Of a DNA stretch of 57,602 nucleotides, positions 8,677-18,482 are shown piece after piece. The notes below the pieces were generated by a model. The model ran no database searches. It saw nothing but the letters and a program-made list of their open reading frames with translations, and had not been told where the DNA came from. How positions within the stretch are numbered: position 1 is the stretch's first letter; each line of letters starts with the position of its first letter. This stretch comes from Bacillota bacterium. Its GTDB lineage: Bacteria > Bacillota > Limnochordia > Darwinibacteriales > Darwinibacteriaceae. A program made the position numbers and the translations under genes. The stretch is taken from contig DUPN01000118.1 in the NCBI GenBank assembly GCA_012838305.1, positions 1-57,602 on the forward strand, given 5' to 3'.

Positions 8677-11481
8677 ATGGGAAGGAATTTCATGGGACTG
8701 CTGGCCATCTGTCTGACGCTGCTCTTAGCCTGTGGGGGCGCTGCCAAGTCCAACGAAGACTGGATTTGGGTGCCGGAGTCTGCCATTGCCGAAGTCTGCA
8801 CAATTGAGGATGGAGTTGTTGGGGTTGGCGAAACCCTACAAGTACCCGTTCAGGTCCCCAGAACGGGGGAGTATCATGTCATGGTCTCCTATCTACCAAT
8901 GGAGACGAGCACACTCAGTAATACCGCACTGATCCACATCGACGGAAACGAAGTGCGCAGCAGACTTCCTGTGCTGTGGCGGGACGTACCAGGCGAAGTC
9001 CAATATGACAGATATGGCAATGAGATACTTCCAGATCAAGAAATCTTTCCCGGAGATTCCCTAACCTATCTCCAGGACTACTCGACGTTTGCAGGTAGGC
9101 CCTATGTGTTCGTGCTTCCAGCAGGACAGCACACGATCACTCTCAAGCCTGAGAGTTTTGCGGTACAGTTCACCCGGCTCGTGCTGATCCACACGATGCC
9201 TCAAGTTTCCTATCGTCAATACCACGAAGAAACTGGCGACCTTCCCTTAGGAAAAGACTTTGTGATCATCGAAGCGGAGGATTATGTGCTGAAAAACGAC
9301 TCGTTTATTCGGGGCACCAGCGTCAAAAACACAGCGGTGAGGCCCAATGATCCTTGTATACGCCGCATTAATGCCCTAGCCCATACCTCCTTCAAAAACC
9401 CAGGGCAGAAGGTACTATATGAGTTTGCCATTGCCACACCTGGTCTCTATGCTTTGGCATTTTCCTATTCCCAGCCGACCAAACCGGGAATGCCCGTTTT
9501 TCGCACCATCGAACTCGACGGGCAGGTGCTCTTTGAAGAGCTTCGTGATGTTCCCTTTTCCCATACCGGCATGAATGTGTACGATCACCTTCTGGTCGGG
9601 GCCGCAGAAACTTGCTATATCTACCTTGATCAAGGTCGCCACACCTTAGCCTTACAGGTAACCGCCGCACCCCTTGACGAGATCTACATCGGGCTAAGCG
9701 AAATGATCACAGAGATGAACGCTGTTACACTGAAAATCAAGAAGCTTACTGGTCAAAACAGCGATGTTACAAGCAATATCGATACCAATCGAACGTGGGA
9801 TGTCCTGCAGTATATGCCCACCATTTTGGATGACATATCCAGGTGGCAAAGGGATCTTCACGACATGCATGACGCCTTGCGCACGATCAGCGGGACAGAG
9901 CCCACGTTTGCCAATGATCTAATGCTGGCTGCGCAGAATTTGGAACGTCTCAAAGAGGAACCCCGCACTCTACCCCGGAAAATCGCGCTTCTCGGAGATG
10001 ACGCTAGCTCCGCTGCCCAGCTCTTGGGAACCCTCTTGCCCAAGCTAGCCGGTCAGGAGTTAAGTATTGATCGTATTTATGTGTATGATGGGCAAACGAT
10101 TCTTCCAGAAGCCCGTGAGACGCTGCGTGGCAAGGTGAGAACAGGTCTGAAAGAGTTCTTGCATTCTTTCAGTCCCGTGATGAACGAATCGGCTCGTCGC
10201 GGAACGGACGTTTTAACGGTATGGGTGAACAAGTCCTCACAGTATGTCGAGGTCCTCCAGGAGCTTACGGCCCAGGATTTTACACCCAGAAGCGGCATCA
10301 ATGTCAATTTTTCGATCATGCCCAGAGAAGATAAGTTAATTCTATCCAATGCCTCAGGCACGAACCCTGATGTTGTAGTCGGTTTGTCAGCACACTACCC
10401 CTTTGACTTCGGAGTGCGGGGAACTGCCCAGAATCTTTTGGAGTGGGAGGACTTCTTGGATTGGTATGGCGCGGAATACAATTTAGAATCGCTAGTACCC
10501 TTTAGCTTCGATGGAGGGGTGTACGCCGCCGCAGATACCAATGAGTTTCGGGTTCTCTTTTATCGCAGGGACATTCTTGCTATGCTTGGACTCGATGTAC
10601 CGCAAACGATGGACGATGTGAGGGGTATGATGCCCACCCTTCACCGTAATGGCATGAACTTCAGCATTCCTCTTTCCACGGATCGGGAGGGTTTTAAGGG
10701 TTTCCAACAGACCATGCCCTTTGTGTACCAAAGGGGTGGAGATGTTTACGCGGCTGATGGTCTATCTGCTTCCCTGAATGATCCTCGTACCATCCAAGGC
10801 CTGCAAGATATGGTCAATTTGTACACCATTTACGGACTCCAATCCAATGTGCGCAGTTTTTTCAATTCCTTTCGTTCAGGGGTAATTCCCATAGGCATCT
10901 CCAGCTATGAGACATATCTGCAACTCCAAACCACAGCACTTGAACTTGCTGATTTGTGGGACATTGCCCTGGCTCCCGGAGAGGCGGACGAAAACGGTAC
11001 GATCCTCCGCTATCAGGCTGCGGTAGATACATCGACCATGATTCTAGCGAACACAACCATGCCCAATGAGGCCTATGCCTTCATGAAGTGGTGGTTATCC
11101 TCGGATACCCAAGTTAAGTATGCTAATCGTCTTCAACTGAAGTATGGACCTGATTACAAATGGAACACAGCGAATCTAGTTGCTTTCGAACAAATGGGGT
11201 TCCCCGAAAAGCACAAAGACGTCATTCTGACGATGTGGCGAGAATGGCAAAGGGAAACGCCTCGGCATTTGGCCAGCTATATGCTGGAAAGAGAAATCAG
11301 CAATCTTTGGGGATATGTGGTGCGGGACAACAAACCCTTCATGCCTGCGCTGGACGTAGCACAGAAAAACACGAATCGTGAAATGCGGCGCAAGCTGCAA
11401 GAGTTCGGTTTCATTGAGGAAGATGGTACTGTGCTTAGATCGTATCAGGTTCCCACAGGGGGGAAGGAGGATCAGCAATGA
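8677..11481 (+). CDS. carbohydrate-binding/solute-binding fusion lipoprotein (giant SBP, locus A)
   Basis: About 934 residues from the ATG at 8677, which follows GGAG by 8 bases (the in-frame GTG at 8668 lacks a usable ribosome site). A lipobox (LLLACGG) gives a lipidated cysteine. Residues about 20-180 and 195-350 look like two CBM35/CBM6-like beta-sandwiches (VQVPRTGEYHVMVSY; FVIIEAEDYVL). Residues 355-490 are helical. From about 511 a complete family 1 SBP domain follows (NPDVVVGLSAHYPFDFG, VLFYRRDILAMLGLDVPQTM, FMKWWLSSDTQ). This is twice the usual SBP length. It probably holds a polymer or long oligosaccharide close to the A-type permease encoded next. A paralogue fused to GH10 is found at 48998. 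Confidence 0.85.
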   Translation: MGRNFMGLLAICLTLLLACGGAAKSNEDWIWVPESAIAEVCTIEDGVVGVGETLQVPVQVPRTGEYHVMVSYLPMETSTLSNTALIHIDGNEVRSRLPVLWRDVPGEVQYDRYGNEILPDQEIFPGDSLTYLQDYSTFAGRPYVFVLPAGQHTITLKPESFAVQFTRLVLIHTMPQVSYRQYHEETGDLPLGKDFVIIEAEDYVLKNDSFIRGTSVKNTAVRPNDPCIRRINALAHTSFKNPGQKVLYEFAIATPGLYALAFSYSQPTKPGMPVFRTIELDGQVLFEELRDVPFSHTGMNVYDHLLVGAAETCYIYLDQGRHTLALQVTAAPLDEIYIGLSEMITEMNAVTLKIKKLTGQNSDVTSNIDTNRTWDVLQYMPTILDDISRWQRDLHDMHDALRTISGTEPTFANDLMLAAQNLERLKEEPRTLPRKIALLGDDASSAAQLLGTLLPKLAGQELSIDRIYVYDGQTILPEARETLRGKVRTGLKEFLHSFSPVMNESARRGTDVLTVWVNKSSQYVEVLQELTAQDFTPRSGINVNFSIMPREDKLILSNASGTNPDVVVGLSAHYPFDFGVRGTAQNLLEWEDFLDWYGAEYNLESLVPFSFDGGVYAAADTNEFRVLFYRRDILAMLGLDVPQTMDDVRGMMPTLHRNGMNFSIPLSTDREGFKGFQQTMPFVYQRGGDVYAADGLSASLNDPRTIQGLQDMVNLYTIYGLQSNVRSFFNSFRSGVIPIGISSYETYLQLQTTALELADLWDIALAPGEADENGTILRYQAAVDTSTMILANTTMPNEAYAFMKWWLSSDTQVKYANRLQLKYGPDYKWNTANLVAFEQMGFPEKHKDVILTMWREWQRETPRHLASYMLEREISNLWGYVVRDNKPFMPALDVAQKNTNREMRRKLQEFGFIEEDGTVLRSYQVPTGGKEDQQ

Positions 11482-12431
11482 AAACAACGATCCAGCCCTT
11501 GGCAGTGCGACCAAAACCAAATGGGCTTTCTCTGCGAAGCATCCTCAATCGGCACAGTATATTTGTGCTTCAGCTGCCTTTCACCGCCCTATTCATACTT
11601 TTCATCCTGCTTCCCGTGGCTGTAGCCATTGGCTTGTCCTTTACCGACTTCGATGCCATCCAAGTGCCACAATGGGTGGGGGTAAAAAACTACGTAGACC
11701 TCTTAACCAAGGATACCGTTTTCATGCAGCATGCCTTACCCAATACGGTTCTCTTTGCCGTTGTGGTGGGTATTGGCGGGTACCTCTTGTCCTTCTTTTT
11801 GGCCTGGTCTCTGGGGCAGGTGACCAAAGGGTGGCGCACGGTGCTAGCCGTTATTTTTTATTCGCCATCCCTGACAGGGGCCGCTATGATGAGTGCCGTC
11901 TGGAGGGTGCTGTTTAGTGAGGACAAAGTGGGTTATCTCAATGCATTGCTCTTATCCAAAGACCTGATTCAAACCCCCATAGCTTGGCTGACCAGTCCTG
12001 ATACTTTGATGATTGTGATGATCATTGTGTCCCTGTGGTCGTCCATGGGAATTGGCTTCTTGGCTATGCTCGCCGGGATCCTTAATGTCAACAGGGAACT
12101 TTACGAGGCTGCTTATATCGATGGGGTAACCAACCGCTGGCAAGAGATCATTTATGTGACCATTCCGGCTACCAGGCCTCAAATGCTGTTCGGTGCGGTT
12201 ATGTCTGTGGTAGGCACCTTCCAGAATGGATCTATCGGGGTGATTCTCTCTGGAGGCCAGAATCCAACACCTGGCTATGCAGGACAGCTACTGGTAACCC
12301 ATATCGAAGACTACGGCTTCATACGTTACGAAATGGGTTATGCTGCTGCCATATCCGTTGTCCTTCTAATCATTATCTATGCCATTTCTCGCATTGCCAA
12401 ACGTATTTTTGCGGACAAGGAGGGGGCGTAG
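11478..12431 (+). CDS. sugar ABC transporter permease, MalF type (A-type pair, locus A)
   Basis: 317 residues with six hydrophobic segments and the cytoplasmic EAA loop (around residue 209, YEAAYIDGVTNRWQEI) that contacts the ATPase. It overlaps the stop of the CBM-SBP gene by ATGA, so translation is coupled. It shares the C-terminal signature HIxDYGxxRYEMGYA with the permease at 53569, also encoded directly after a giant SBP, so the two are orthologous members of the duplicated loci. Confidence 0.92.
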   Translation: MKTTIQPLAVRPKPNGLSLRSILNRHSIFVLQLPFTALFILFILLPVAVAIGLSFTDFDAIQVPQWVGVKNYVDLLTKDTVFMQHALPNTVLFAVVVGIGGYLLSFFLAWSLGQVTKGWRTVLAVIFYSPSLTGAAMMSAVWRVLFSEDKVGYLNALLLSKDLIQTPIAWLTSPDTLMIVMIIVSLWSSMGIGFLAMLAGILNVNRELYEAAYIDGVTNRWQEIIYVTIPATRPQMLFGAVMSVVGTFQNGSIGVILSGGQNPTPGYAGQLLVTHIEDYGFIRYEMGYAAAISVVLLIIIYAISRIAKRIFADKEGA

Positions 12432-13355
12432 ATGAAGCGCATTCACGTCATTGGCATCAATCCCACCGGATTTGACCGGGGACAGTTGAAATTTTTGGCC
12501 TACTTGGTTCCCTTGGCCCTTGTTATGTTGCTTCCCCTTGTCTTTATCATGTTTAACGCTTTCAAACCTCTGGATGAGCTTTTTCTCTATCCACCAAGAT
12601 TCGTTACAACGCGCCCGACCCTGCAAAACTTTGCCAATCTCACGGCTACATCGGTCAACAAGGCGATTCCCGCCTCGCGTTACTTATTTAATAGCCTAGT
12701 ATACTCCTTAGCCGTCGTTGTGCTCAGTCTGCTGATCACATCTGCTGCAGCCTACTGTATGAGTAAGAAACGTTACCGTCTGAAAAAGATCCTCTTTGAG
12801 CTGAACACAATTTCCCTGATGTTTGTGCCAGTGGCGGTGGGCATTCCCCGCTATTTTATCATCCATCGCCTAGGTTTGATCGATAGCCTTCTATCGGCCA
12901 TTGTGCCCCTCTTGGCCATGCCAGTGGGCCTGTTCTTGGTCAAGCAGTTCGTTGACCAGATCCCAGATTCCATGCTTGAGGCGGCTCAAATTGATGGGGC
13001 CAGTGATTACTATATCCTACGGCGCATCATTTTGCCCAATATCACTCCGGCCTTAGCGACGGTGGCCACTTTGACCTTCCAATCAGCGTGGAACTCGACG
13101 GAAGCATCAATTTACTACATGCATAACGAGGCAATCAAAACCTTCTCCTTCTACCTGACGACTTTAACGGCACAAGGTGAGAACGCTTATGACATGGTGG
13201 CAGCGCTGACTGGTGCCGGCAGTGCAGCCAGCGCTGTGGCGGGTATGGGAATTGCAGCAGCAGGAACATTGATTATGCTCCTTCCCAATCTGATCCTGTT
13301 CATCTTCTTACAGTCTCGTGTGATAAATACCATGGCCCACTCAGGGATGAAATAA
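12432..13355 (+). CDS. sugar ABC transporter permease, MalG type (A-type pair, locus A)
   Basis: 307 residues with six membrane segments and an EAA loop near residue 182 (LEAAQIDGASDYYILRRI). The start codon follows the stop of the MalF-type gene without any gap, so the two products are made as a pair. The insert EAIKTFSFYLTTLT before the last helices is also seen in modified form in the partner at 54533. It forms the second half of the transmembrane channel. The ATPase is not encoded here. Confidence 0.92.
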   Translation: MKRIHVIGINPTGFDRGQLKFLAYLVPLALVMLLPLVFIMFNAFKPLDELFLYPPRFVTTRPTLQNFANLTATSVNKAIPASRYLFNSLVYSLAVVVLSLLITSAAAYCMSKKRYRLKKILFELNTISLMFVPVAVGIPRYFIIHRLGLIDSLLSAIVPLLAMPVGLFLVKQFVDQIPDSMLEAAQIDGASDYYILRRIILPNITPALATVATLTFQSAWNSTEASIYYMHNEAIKTFSFYLTTLTAQGENAYDMVAALTGAGSAASAVAGMGIAAAGTLIMLLPNLILFIFLQSRVINTMAHSGMK

Positions 13356-13367
13356 GGGGGCAGTCAT

Positions 13368-15395
13368 GTGAAGAACGCCGGAGTGCTTCTCCTACTGATC
13401 CTATTGGCCTTTTCTGCGCCGGGAGACGCCATTGAGTCTACGGCTTACACCTATACCCTTTCTACGGATCATTTGGTTGTTCGTACCCAGGATGCCTATG
13501 TCCCGGGTAGTGTCCTGTTGCGCCAGATCGGTCTGCGATCCCCTGAGGATTTGGTCATTGTCGGTCGAAGCATGTATATTGCAGATGCAGGAAATCGGCG
13601 TGTTGTACGGTATCAGATGGATTCCGGTATTGTGGAGTTCTTGGGAGAGGGAGTTCTAAAGCAGCCCACTGGAGTGTGTGTGGCGAAGGATGGCCGCATT
13701 TTCGTTGCAGACTACGGGGCCAGTGCCATCGTTGTCTTGGATCCTGACGGGAAAAACGTTTTGGCAGCGATTGGCCGTCCGGATTCGGTCTTGTATGGAG
13801 CAAACACTCCCTATAAGCCGCAAAAGGTGGCCGTTGATGGCTTTGGCAATCTGTACGTCACGAGCGAGGGCACCCATGAGGGAATCCTGCAGTTTGACGT
13901 AAACGGCAACTTCTCTGGTTTTTTCGGAGCTAACAAGGCAGATCCCCTCAGCCCCATTGCATGGATCCAGGAGACATTTTTTACGGAGGAACAGAAATCA
14001 AGGTTATTGTTGCGTAATCCACCTCGCATCGTCAATGTCGACGTATCCAGCGACAATCTGGTCTATTCACTTACTCAGTTTAGGTGGAGGGAGTCCATCA
14101 AGAAGCTGAACCTAGCTGGGATCAACATTTTGCTGTACAAACGCATCCAGGGTGAGAATAACTTTGTGGATATTGCGGTGGGCCCTGGGGGAGAGATGTT
14201 TGCCGTGACCAGCACCGGGTCCATCACCGAATACGATCGAGATGGGCGGTATTTGTTCGCCTTCGGCGGAAGAGCCATTTCAGCCGATCGCAATGGTCTG
14301 ACCAGTGTGGTCAGCGCGATTGCCGTCGATGGAGAATACAACCTCTTTGTCCTCGACAAGCAGCGCGGCGTTGTCCAGCCCTATGTTCCCACCGAGTTGG
14401 CCTTGAGTATTCATGAGGGCTTGGCTCATTACACTGCGGGCCGATATGCTGAAGCGGCTGGTATCTGGCGCGAGTTTATGCGCTTGACTCCCCGGGCGTC
14501 CTTTGCGCATTGGGGATATGGCCTGGCCCTCTGGCAGCTGGGCGAATATGCCCAAGCCCAATATCACCTGGAGCTCGTGGACGATCGGGAGTATGCGTCA
14601 GATGCTTTCTGGGAACTGCGTAACGAATGGTTGATGGAGAATCTTGGTTGGATTATCGTGGGCCTGGCTATCCTTGCAGCGGTTTTATGGGTTCTGGGCT
14701 TCATACGACGCCAGCACAACTTTTTGCGGCCATTGCAGCAAATGTGGGGGAAAGGACTCTCGAGATTTTCCCTGTTGCGTGATGTGGTGTATATGCAGCA
14801 CATGATCCGTCATCCCATTGACTCGGTTTATGAGCTCAAACGAGCCCACTATGGAAGTGCGACCTCCGCCAGTTTCCTCTACCTTGCAGCTTTGGCGGTG
14901 TGGGTTTTGGACAACAGCATGACGGCCGATCTGTTTAGCTCAAAAGTATTTGCCTATACATGGCAGAACCCCTTGGTGGTGACCAGTCTGGCTGTGATTC
15001 CAAGTATTTTGTTCGTGGTGGGCAACTACTTCATTAGCTCCATCAATGACGGCGAAGGTTCATTATTGAATGTGTATACTGTCATGGCCTATGCCTTATC
15101 TCCTTACATCCTGGTCACCCCATTCATTACTCTGTTGTCTCACGGACTAACGCTCAACGAATCGTTCTTATATGTTCTGCTCAAGCTGCTTGTGGGTGGA
15201 TATACATTTGTTCTGGTCTTTATCGGTGCCAAAGAGACCCATAACTACAGCCTAGGCGGTACGATTAAGAATCTGCTCTTAACTCTCTGCTTCATTGTCT
15301 TGACGATTGTTGCCATGATGATCCTGTACTTGATGTGGAATGAATTGATCAGGTTTTTGGTAACTGTGTTTGAGGAGGTGCGCTACCGTGTCTAA
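13368..15395 (+). CDS. NHL-repeat/TPR/Yip1 multidomain membrane protein (locus A)
   Basis: 675 residues from a GTG start behind GGGGG. Signal peptide residues 1-21. Residues about 45-340 form NHL-type beta-propeller blades (SPEDLVIVGRSMYIADAGNRRVVRY; QPTGVCVAKDGRIFVADYG). Residues 345-415 resemble TPR repeats (GLAHYTAGRYAEAAGIW). One transmembrane helix follows near 425-445, then a basic cytoplasmic link and a C-terminal Yip1-like domain with about five helices. The propeller would face outward. No function is known to me. The product and the next gene are conserved as neighbours in locus B, so it is probably an accessory or sensor of the B-type permease. Confidence 0.8.
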   Translation: MKNAGVLLLLILLAFSAPGDAIESTAYTYTLSTDHLVVRTQDAYVPGSVLLRQIGLRSPEDLVIVGRSMYIADAGNRRVVRYQMDSGIVEFLGEGVLKQPTGVCVAKDGRIFVADYGASAIVVLDPDGKNVLAAIGRPDSVLYGANTPYKPQKVAVDGFGNLYVTSEGTHEGILQFDVNGNFSGFFGANKADPLSPIAWIQETFFTEEQKSRLLLRNPPRIVNVDVSSDNLVYSLTQFRWRESIKKLNLAGINILLYKRIQGENNFVDIAVGPGGEMFAVTSTGSITEYDRDGRYLFAFGGRAISADRNGLTSVVSAIAVDGEYNLFVLDKQRGVVQPYVPTELALSIHEGLAHYTAGRYAEAAGIWREFMRLTPRASFAHWGYGLALWQLGEYAQAQYHLELVDDREYASDAFWELRNEWLMENLGWIIVGLAILAAVLWVLGFIRRQHNFLRPLQQMWGKGLSRFSLLRDVVYMQHMIRHPIDSVYELKRAHYGSATSASFLYLAALAVWVLDNSMTADLFSSKVFAYTWQNPLVVTSLAVIPSILFVVGNYFISSINDGEGSLLNVYTVMAYALSPYILVTPFITLLSHGLTLNESFLYVLLKLLVGGYTFVLVFIGAKETHNYSLGGTIKNLLLTLCFIVLTIVAMMILYLMWNELIRFLVTVFEEVRYRV

Positions 15396-17622
15396 GCATG
15401 TTGGGGTGTTCTTTCTGGCCCTTGTACTGCTCTGGTCCATTGCAGCCAGCTCCATGACCATTGACCCCTACGATCCTACCACCATGGAGATAATGTCGAA
15501 CCGCCATGTTCGTTTTGATGGGGAAGCAGCAGTTGTTCAGAGCTTCCTAGACACCGAGGGCTTTCAATTTGTAACCCGGACGCCACAAGCTGAACTGTGG
15601 CTTTCCAAGGAATACCATACCATTCGTTTGGTAGACCGCACATCTGGATACACCTGGGGCGCCATTCCCTTGGAGAGTGCCCGCAATCTCAATGCGTCCT
15701 GGAGGAGTTATGGGGGATCCATTGTTTCTATTGAGTGCTATGACAGCAAGAACAGCGAAAGACGCTACGGCCTTTTAGGCAATGCCGAGGTAGAGTATGC
15801 CTTGCTGGACGACGGGTTTACCTTTGATGCGGAATACAAAGAGCTGGGCATTTCCTTTTCCGGCCTCGTTCGCTTAGAGAGCAATAAGCTTAGCTTGGAG
15901 CTGGAGGAAGATAGTCTTGTGGAGACGGGTAATCATCGGATCAAATCTCTGGCCTTCCTCCCCTACTTTGGCAGTGTGTTTGAAGACGAGGTGGAGGGCT
16001 GGTTTCTCTTCCCGGATGGTCCGGGAGCCTTGATGCGCTTTCAAAAACCCGGGAGTTATGTCGCCGGTTTTGACAAGAAGGTGTATGGTCCCGATCTGGC
16101 CATCGATCAGTTAGGTGAAGCCCAGTCACTGAATGCCAGACGGCCCGATGATTATGTCGTTGCCGCCAGCCAAGTGCTCATGCCCGTCTATGGAATTGCC
16201 CATGGCCTTGGGCAAAATGGACTGCTGAGCGTAATTGAGGGGGGAGCGGAGTATGCCTCCATTGTGGCCACTCCGGCAGGGCTTGGCAACACACGCTATA
16301 ATAGCATCATGATTCGCTTTGAGTATCGCCAGAAGTTCGGTCAGGTAACAAACCGTTCCGGATCGACGTCCCTGGTTCCACAAGGGGAAAGGAATCAACT
16401 CACACCGAAGCAATCCTTTCATGTGCTTTCAGGTGCACAAAGCTTCTATGATCAGATGGCCGTATACTATAGGAACCTCCTGTTGGAAGAAGGAGCATTA
16501 GGGGCAACCTCCTTTGACCAGATGACCTTGCGCCTGGAGGCCATCGGCGCAGATGTGAAACAGACAGCCCTGTGGAAGAAGTGGCAGGTTTTCACCGCCA
16601 TTGACGATCTGAACGAGATGATCCCTCTTTTGCAGAGGGAAGGCATTGAGGCTATCAGCGTGGTCTTGCGGAATTATACTAAGAGTAACGTTCCCGGAAG
16701 GGCCCTGAACAACAGTGTGGGAACGATGGTTGAGCTAAGCAGACTGCAAGAGGCTCTCAAGGCCAGCGGAGGAAGGCTAGCCCTATACTTGGATCCACTC
16801 AGGGCTAACTCGGATCAAATCAACTTGCGCCTGCAGGCGGCACATAACATGAGCCGGCGTCCGATTCAAATTATCCGTAACAACCGGGATGCCATGTACC
16901 CAGAGACATTTTTCTATCGGTCCGAAGCGGTGCTGGAGAAGACCCATGAACATCTAGAGCGCTTTTCTCCATTTGATTTAGCCCTTGATCAGCTGGGCAG
17001 TCGTTTGTATGGAGATTATACCTCTGGTCGAGAGAAAACTCGAAGCGAGAACATGGCTCAGTTCTCGGATCTGATGCGCGCTGTGTGTGGCGACAGTAAG
17101 CTGGCTTTGTACACACCAAACCAGATCATGTGGAAGTATGCCCACAGTTTCTATGATCTGCCCCTTGTTAACGGGCAATATCTCTATGAGACGGATACAG
17201 TGCCGTTTTTGCCCATTGTCTTGAAGGGTTCCCTAGCTCTCTATGGTCCAACGCTGAATACCATGTCATTCAGCCAGGACCGCATTTTGCGCATGGTAGA
17301 GTACGGCGCCTACCCATCCTTTATTGTGACCCAAGCCGAGAGTTGGGAACTGGCTGGCACACCTTTGGAGGATCTATACTCAACCGCCTTTGCTGACTGG
17401 AAGGAGTATATTGTCACCACATACCTGTATATGCAGGAGGCCCTCAAGTATGTGCAAGGGCAGCGGATTACGGGCCATCGTGCGCTCAGTCCAGGTCGGA
17501 TCATGGTCGTGTACGAAAACGGAGTTTTCATTTTGGTCAACTATACGGACGAAACGTGGGACCATCCCGCAGGGGAGGTCGGGCCCCATGACTACTTGGT
17601 GCTTAAAGGAGGTATCGGCTGA
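15388..17622 (+). CDS. DUF5696 family secreted protein (locus A)
   Basis: 744 residues from the GTG at 15388, which follows GAGGAGG by 9 bases and overlaps the end of the previous gene by 8 (an upstream TTG in frame at 15370 has no ribosome site). Signal peptide residues 1-20. The N-terminal half is beta-rich (ELWLSKEYHTIRLVDRTSGY), the middle suggests a TIM barrel (IEAISVVLRNYTKSNVPG; LALYLDP; FFYRSE), and the end is a small beta domain (RIMVVYENGVFILVNYTDE). This order, with VPFLPIVLKGSLALYG, resembles glycosidases of the GH101 type, but no catalytic residue is assigned. A longer paralogue lies at 44367. Confidence 0.75.
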   Translation: MSKHVGVFFLALVLLWSIAASSMTIDPYDPTTMEIMSNRHVRFDGEAAVVQSFLDTEGFQFVTRTPQAELWLSKEYHTIRLVDRTSGYTWGAIPLESARNLNASWRSYGGSIVSIECYDSKNSERRYGLLGNAEVEYALLDDGFTFDAEYKELGISFSGLVRLESNKLSLELEEDSLVETGNHRIKSLAFLPYFGSVFEDEVEGWFLFPDGPGALMRFQKPGSYVAGFDKKVYGPDLAIDQLGEAQSLNARRPDDYVVAASQVLMPVYGIAHGLGQNGLLSVIEGGAEYASIVATPAGLGNTRYNSIMIRFEYRQKFGQVTNRSGSTSLVPQGERNQLTPKQSFHVLSGAQSFYDQMAVYYRNLLLEEGALGATSFDQMTLRLEAIGADVKQTALWKKWQVFTAIDDLNEMIPLLQREGIEAISVVLRNYTKSNVPGRALNNSVGTMVELSRLQEALKASGGRLALYLDPLRANSDQINLRLQAAHNMSRRPIQIIRNNRDAMYPETFFYRSEAVLEKTHEHLERFSPFDLALDQLGSRLYGDYTSGREKTRSENMAQFSDLMRAVCGDSKLALYTPNQIMWKYAHSFYDLPLVNGQYLYETDTVPFLPIVLKGSLALYGPTLNTMSFSQDRILRMVEYGAYPSFIVTQAESWELAGTPLEDLYSTAFADWKEYIVTTYLYMQEALKYVQGQRITGHRALSPGRIMVVYENGVFILVNYTDETWDHPAGEVGPHDYLVLKGGIG

Positions 17623-18482
17623 TGAGAAAAGGCAAGCTAACGATGGCTTGGCGTAGCCGTTTGACTGGATTAGCCTTCTTTTTACCTTGGATAATCGGGT
17701 TCGTGCTTCTTACCGCTTTTCCCATGGCCTATTCCATTGTGATCAGCTTTTCTGATGTGCGCATTAAGGTCGGCGGTACAGAACTGTCCTACCTTGGTGG
17801 GAGCCATTACCGCTATGCACTGCTGCAGGATGCCTCCTTTCCCACGGATTTGTTGGAGAGTTTATTCTTGATCGTGACAGGGCTGCCAATTGTCATGGTC
17901 TTCGCCCTGATTACTGCCTTACTCCTGAACCGCAAATTTGCAGGTCGCGCCCTCTTTCGCGCCATCTTTTTCTTGCCCGTCATCATTATGTCCGGTCCAG
18001 TCCTAACCCAACTTGTTCAAGAGACAGATGCTATGCGGTTGCAGATGAACTACGGCATTCTCAAGGAGTACTTTTATTATTTCAATGGCCGCCTCTTTGT
18101 CCTGTTCATGGATAATCTTGTGCGCACGCTTTGGTTCTCGGGGGTCCAGATCATGGTCTTTCTAGCGGTTCTGCAGAAGATTGATCGCAGCATGTACGAA
18201 GCGGCCTCTATTGATGGGGCAACAGCTTGGGAGATGTTCTGGCGCATCACCTTACCGCATCTCCGCTCGGCTGTCGTACTGAATGCCATCTACAGCATCG
18301 TCGAGATGGGGTCGGTGTCATCGGATCCAACGAATGTAAGAATCATGACGCACCTACTTGAGGTGAATCGGCCGTATAGCTATTCGGCGGCTATGGCGTG
18401 GATTTACGCCCTAGCCCAGCTCCTTTTGATGGGGATTACTGCGGTGGTCTTGATGGAGAAGAAGGGGAGGCGGAGGGCATGA
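17622..18482 (+). CDS. sugar ABC transporter permease, MalF type (B-type pair, locus A)
   Basis: 286 residues, six membrane segments, EAA loop near residue 192 (YEAASIDGATAWEMFWRI). It starts inside the stop codon of the DUF5696 gene (ATGA). With the partner at 47123 it shares SGVQIMVFLAxLQxI and EGATAWExFWxIT-type segments, which mark both as B-type permeases following DUF5696. The periplasmic loop between helices 3 and 4 is long and may touch the accessory proteins. Confidence 0.92.
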   Translation: MRKGKLTMAWRSRLTGLAFFLPWIIGFVLLTAFPMAYSIVISFSDVRIKVGGTELSYLGGSHYRYALLQDASFPTDLLESLFLIVTGLPIVMVFALITALLLNRKFAGRALFRAIFFLPVIIMSGPVLTQLVQETDAMRLQMNYGILKEYFYYFNGRLFVLFMDNLVRTLWFSGVQIMVFLAVLQKIDRSMYEAASIDGATAWEMFWRITLPHLRSAVVLNAIYSIVEMGSVSSDPTNVRIMTHLLEVNRPYSYSAAMAWIYALAQLLLMGITAVVLMEKKGRRRA

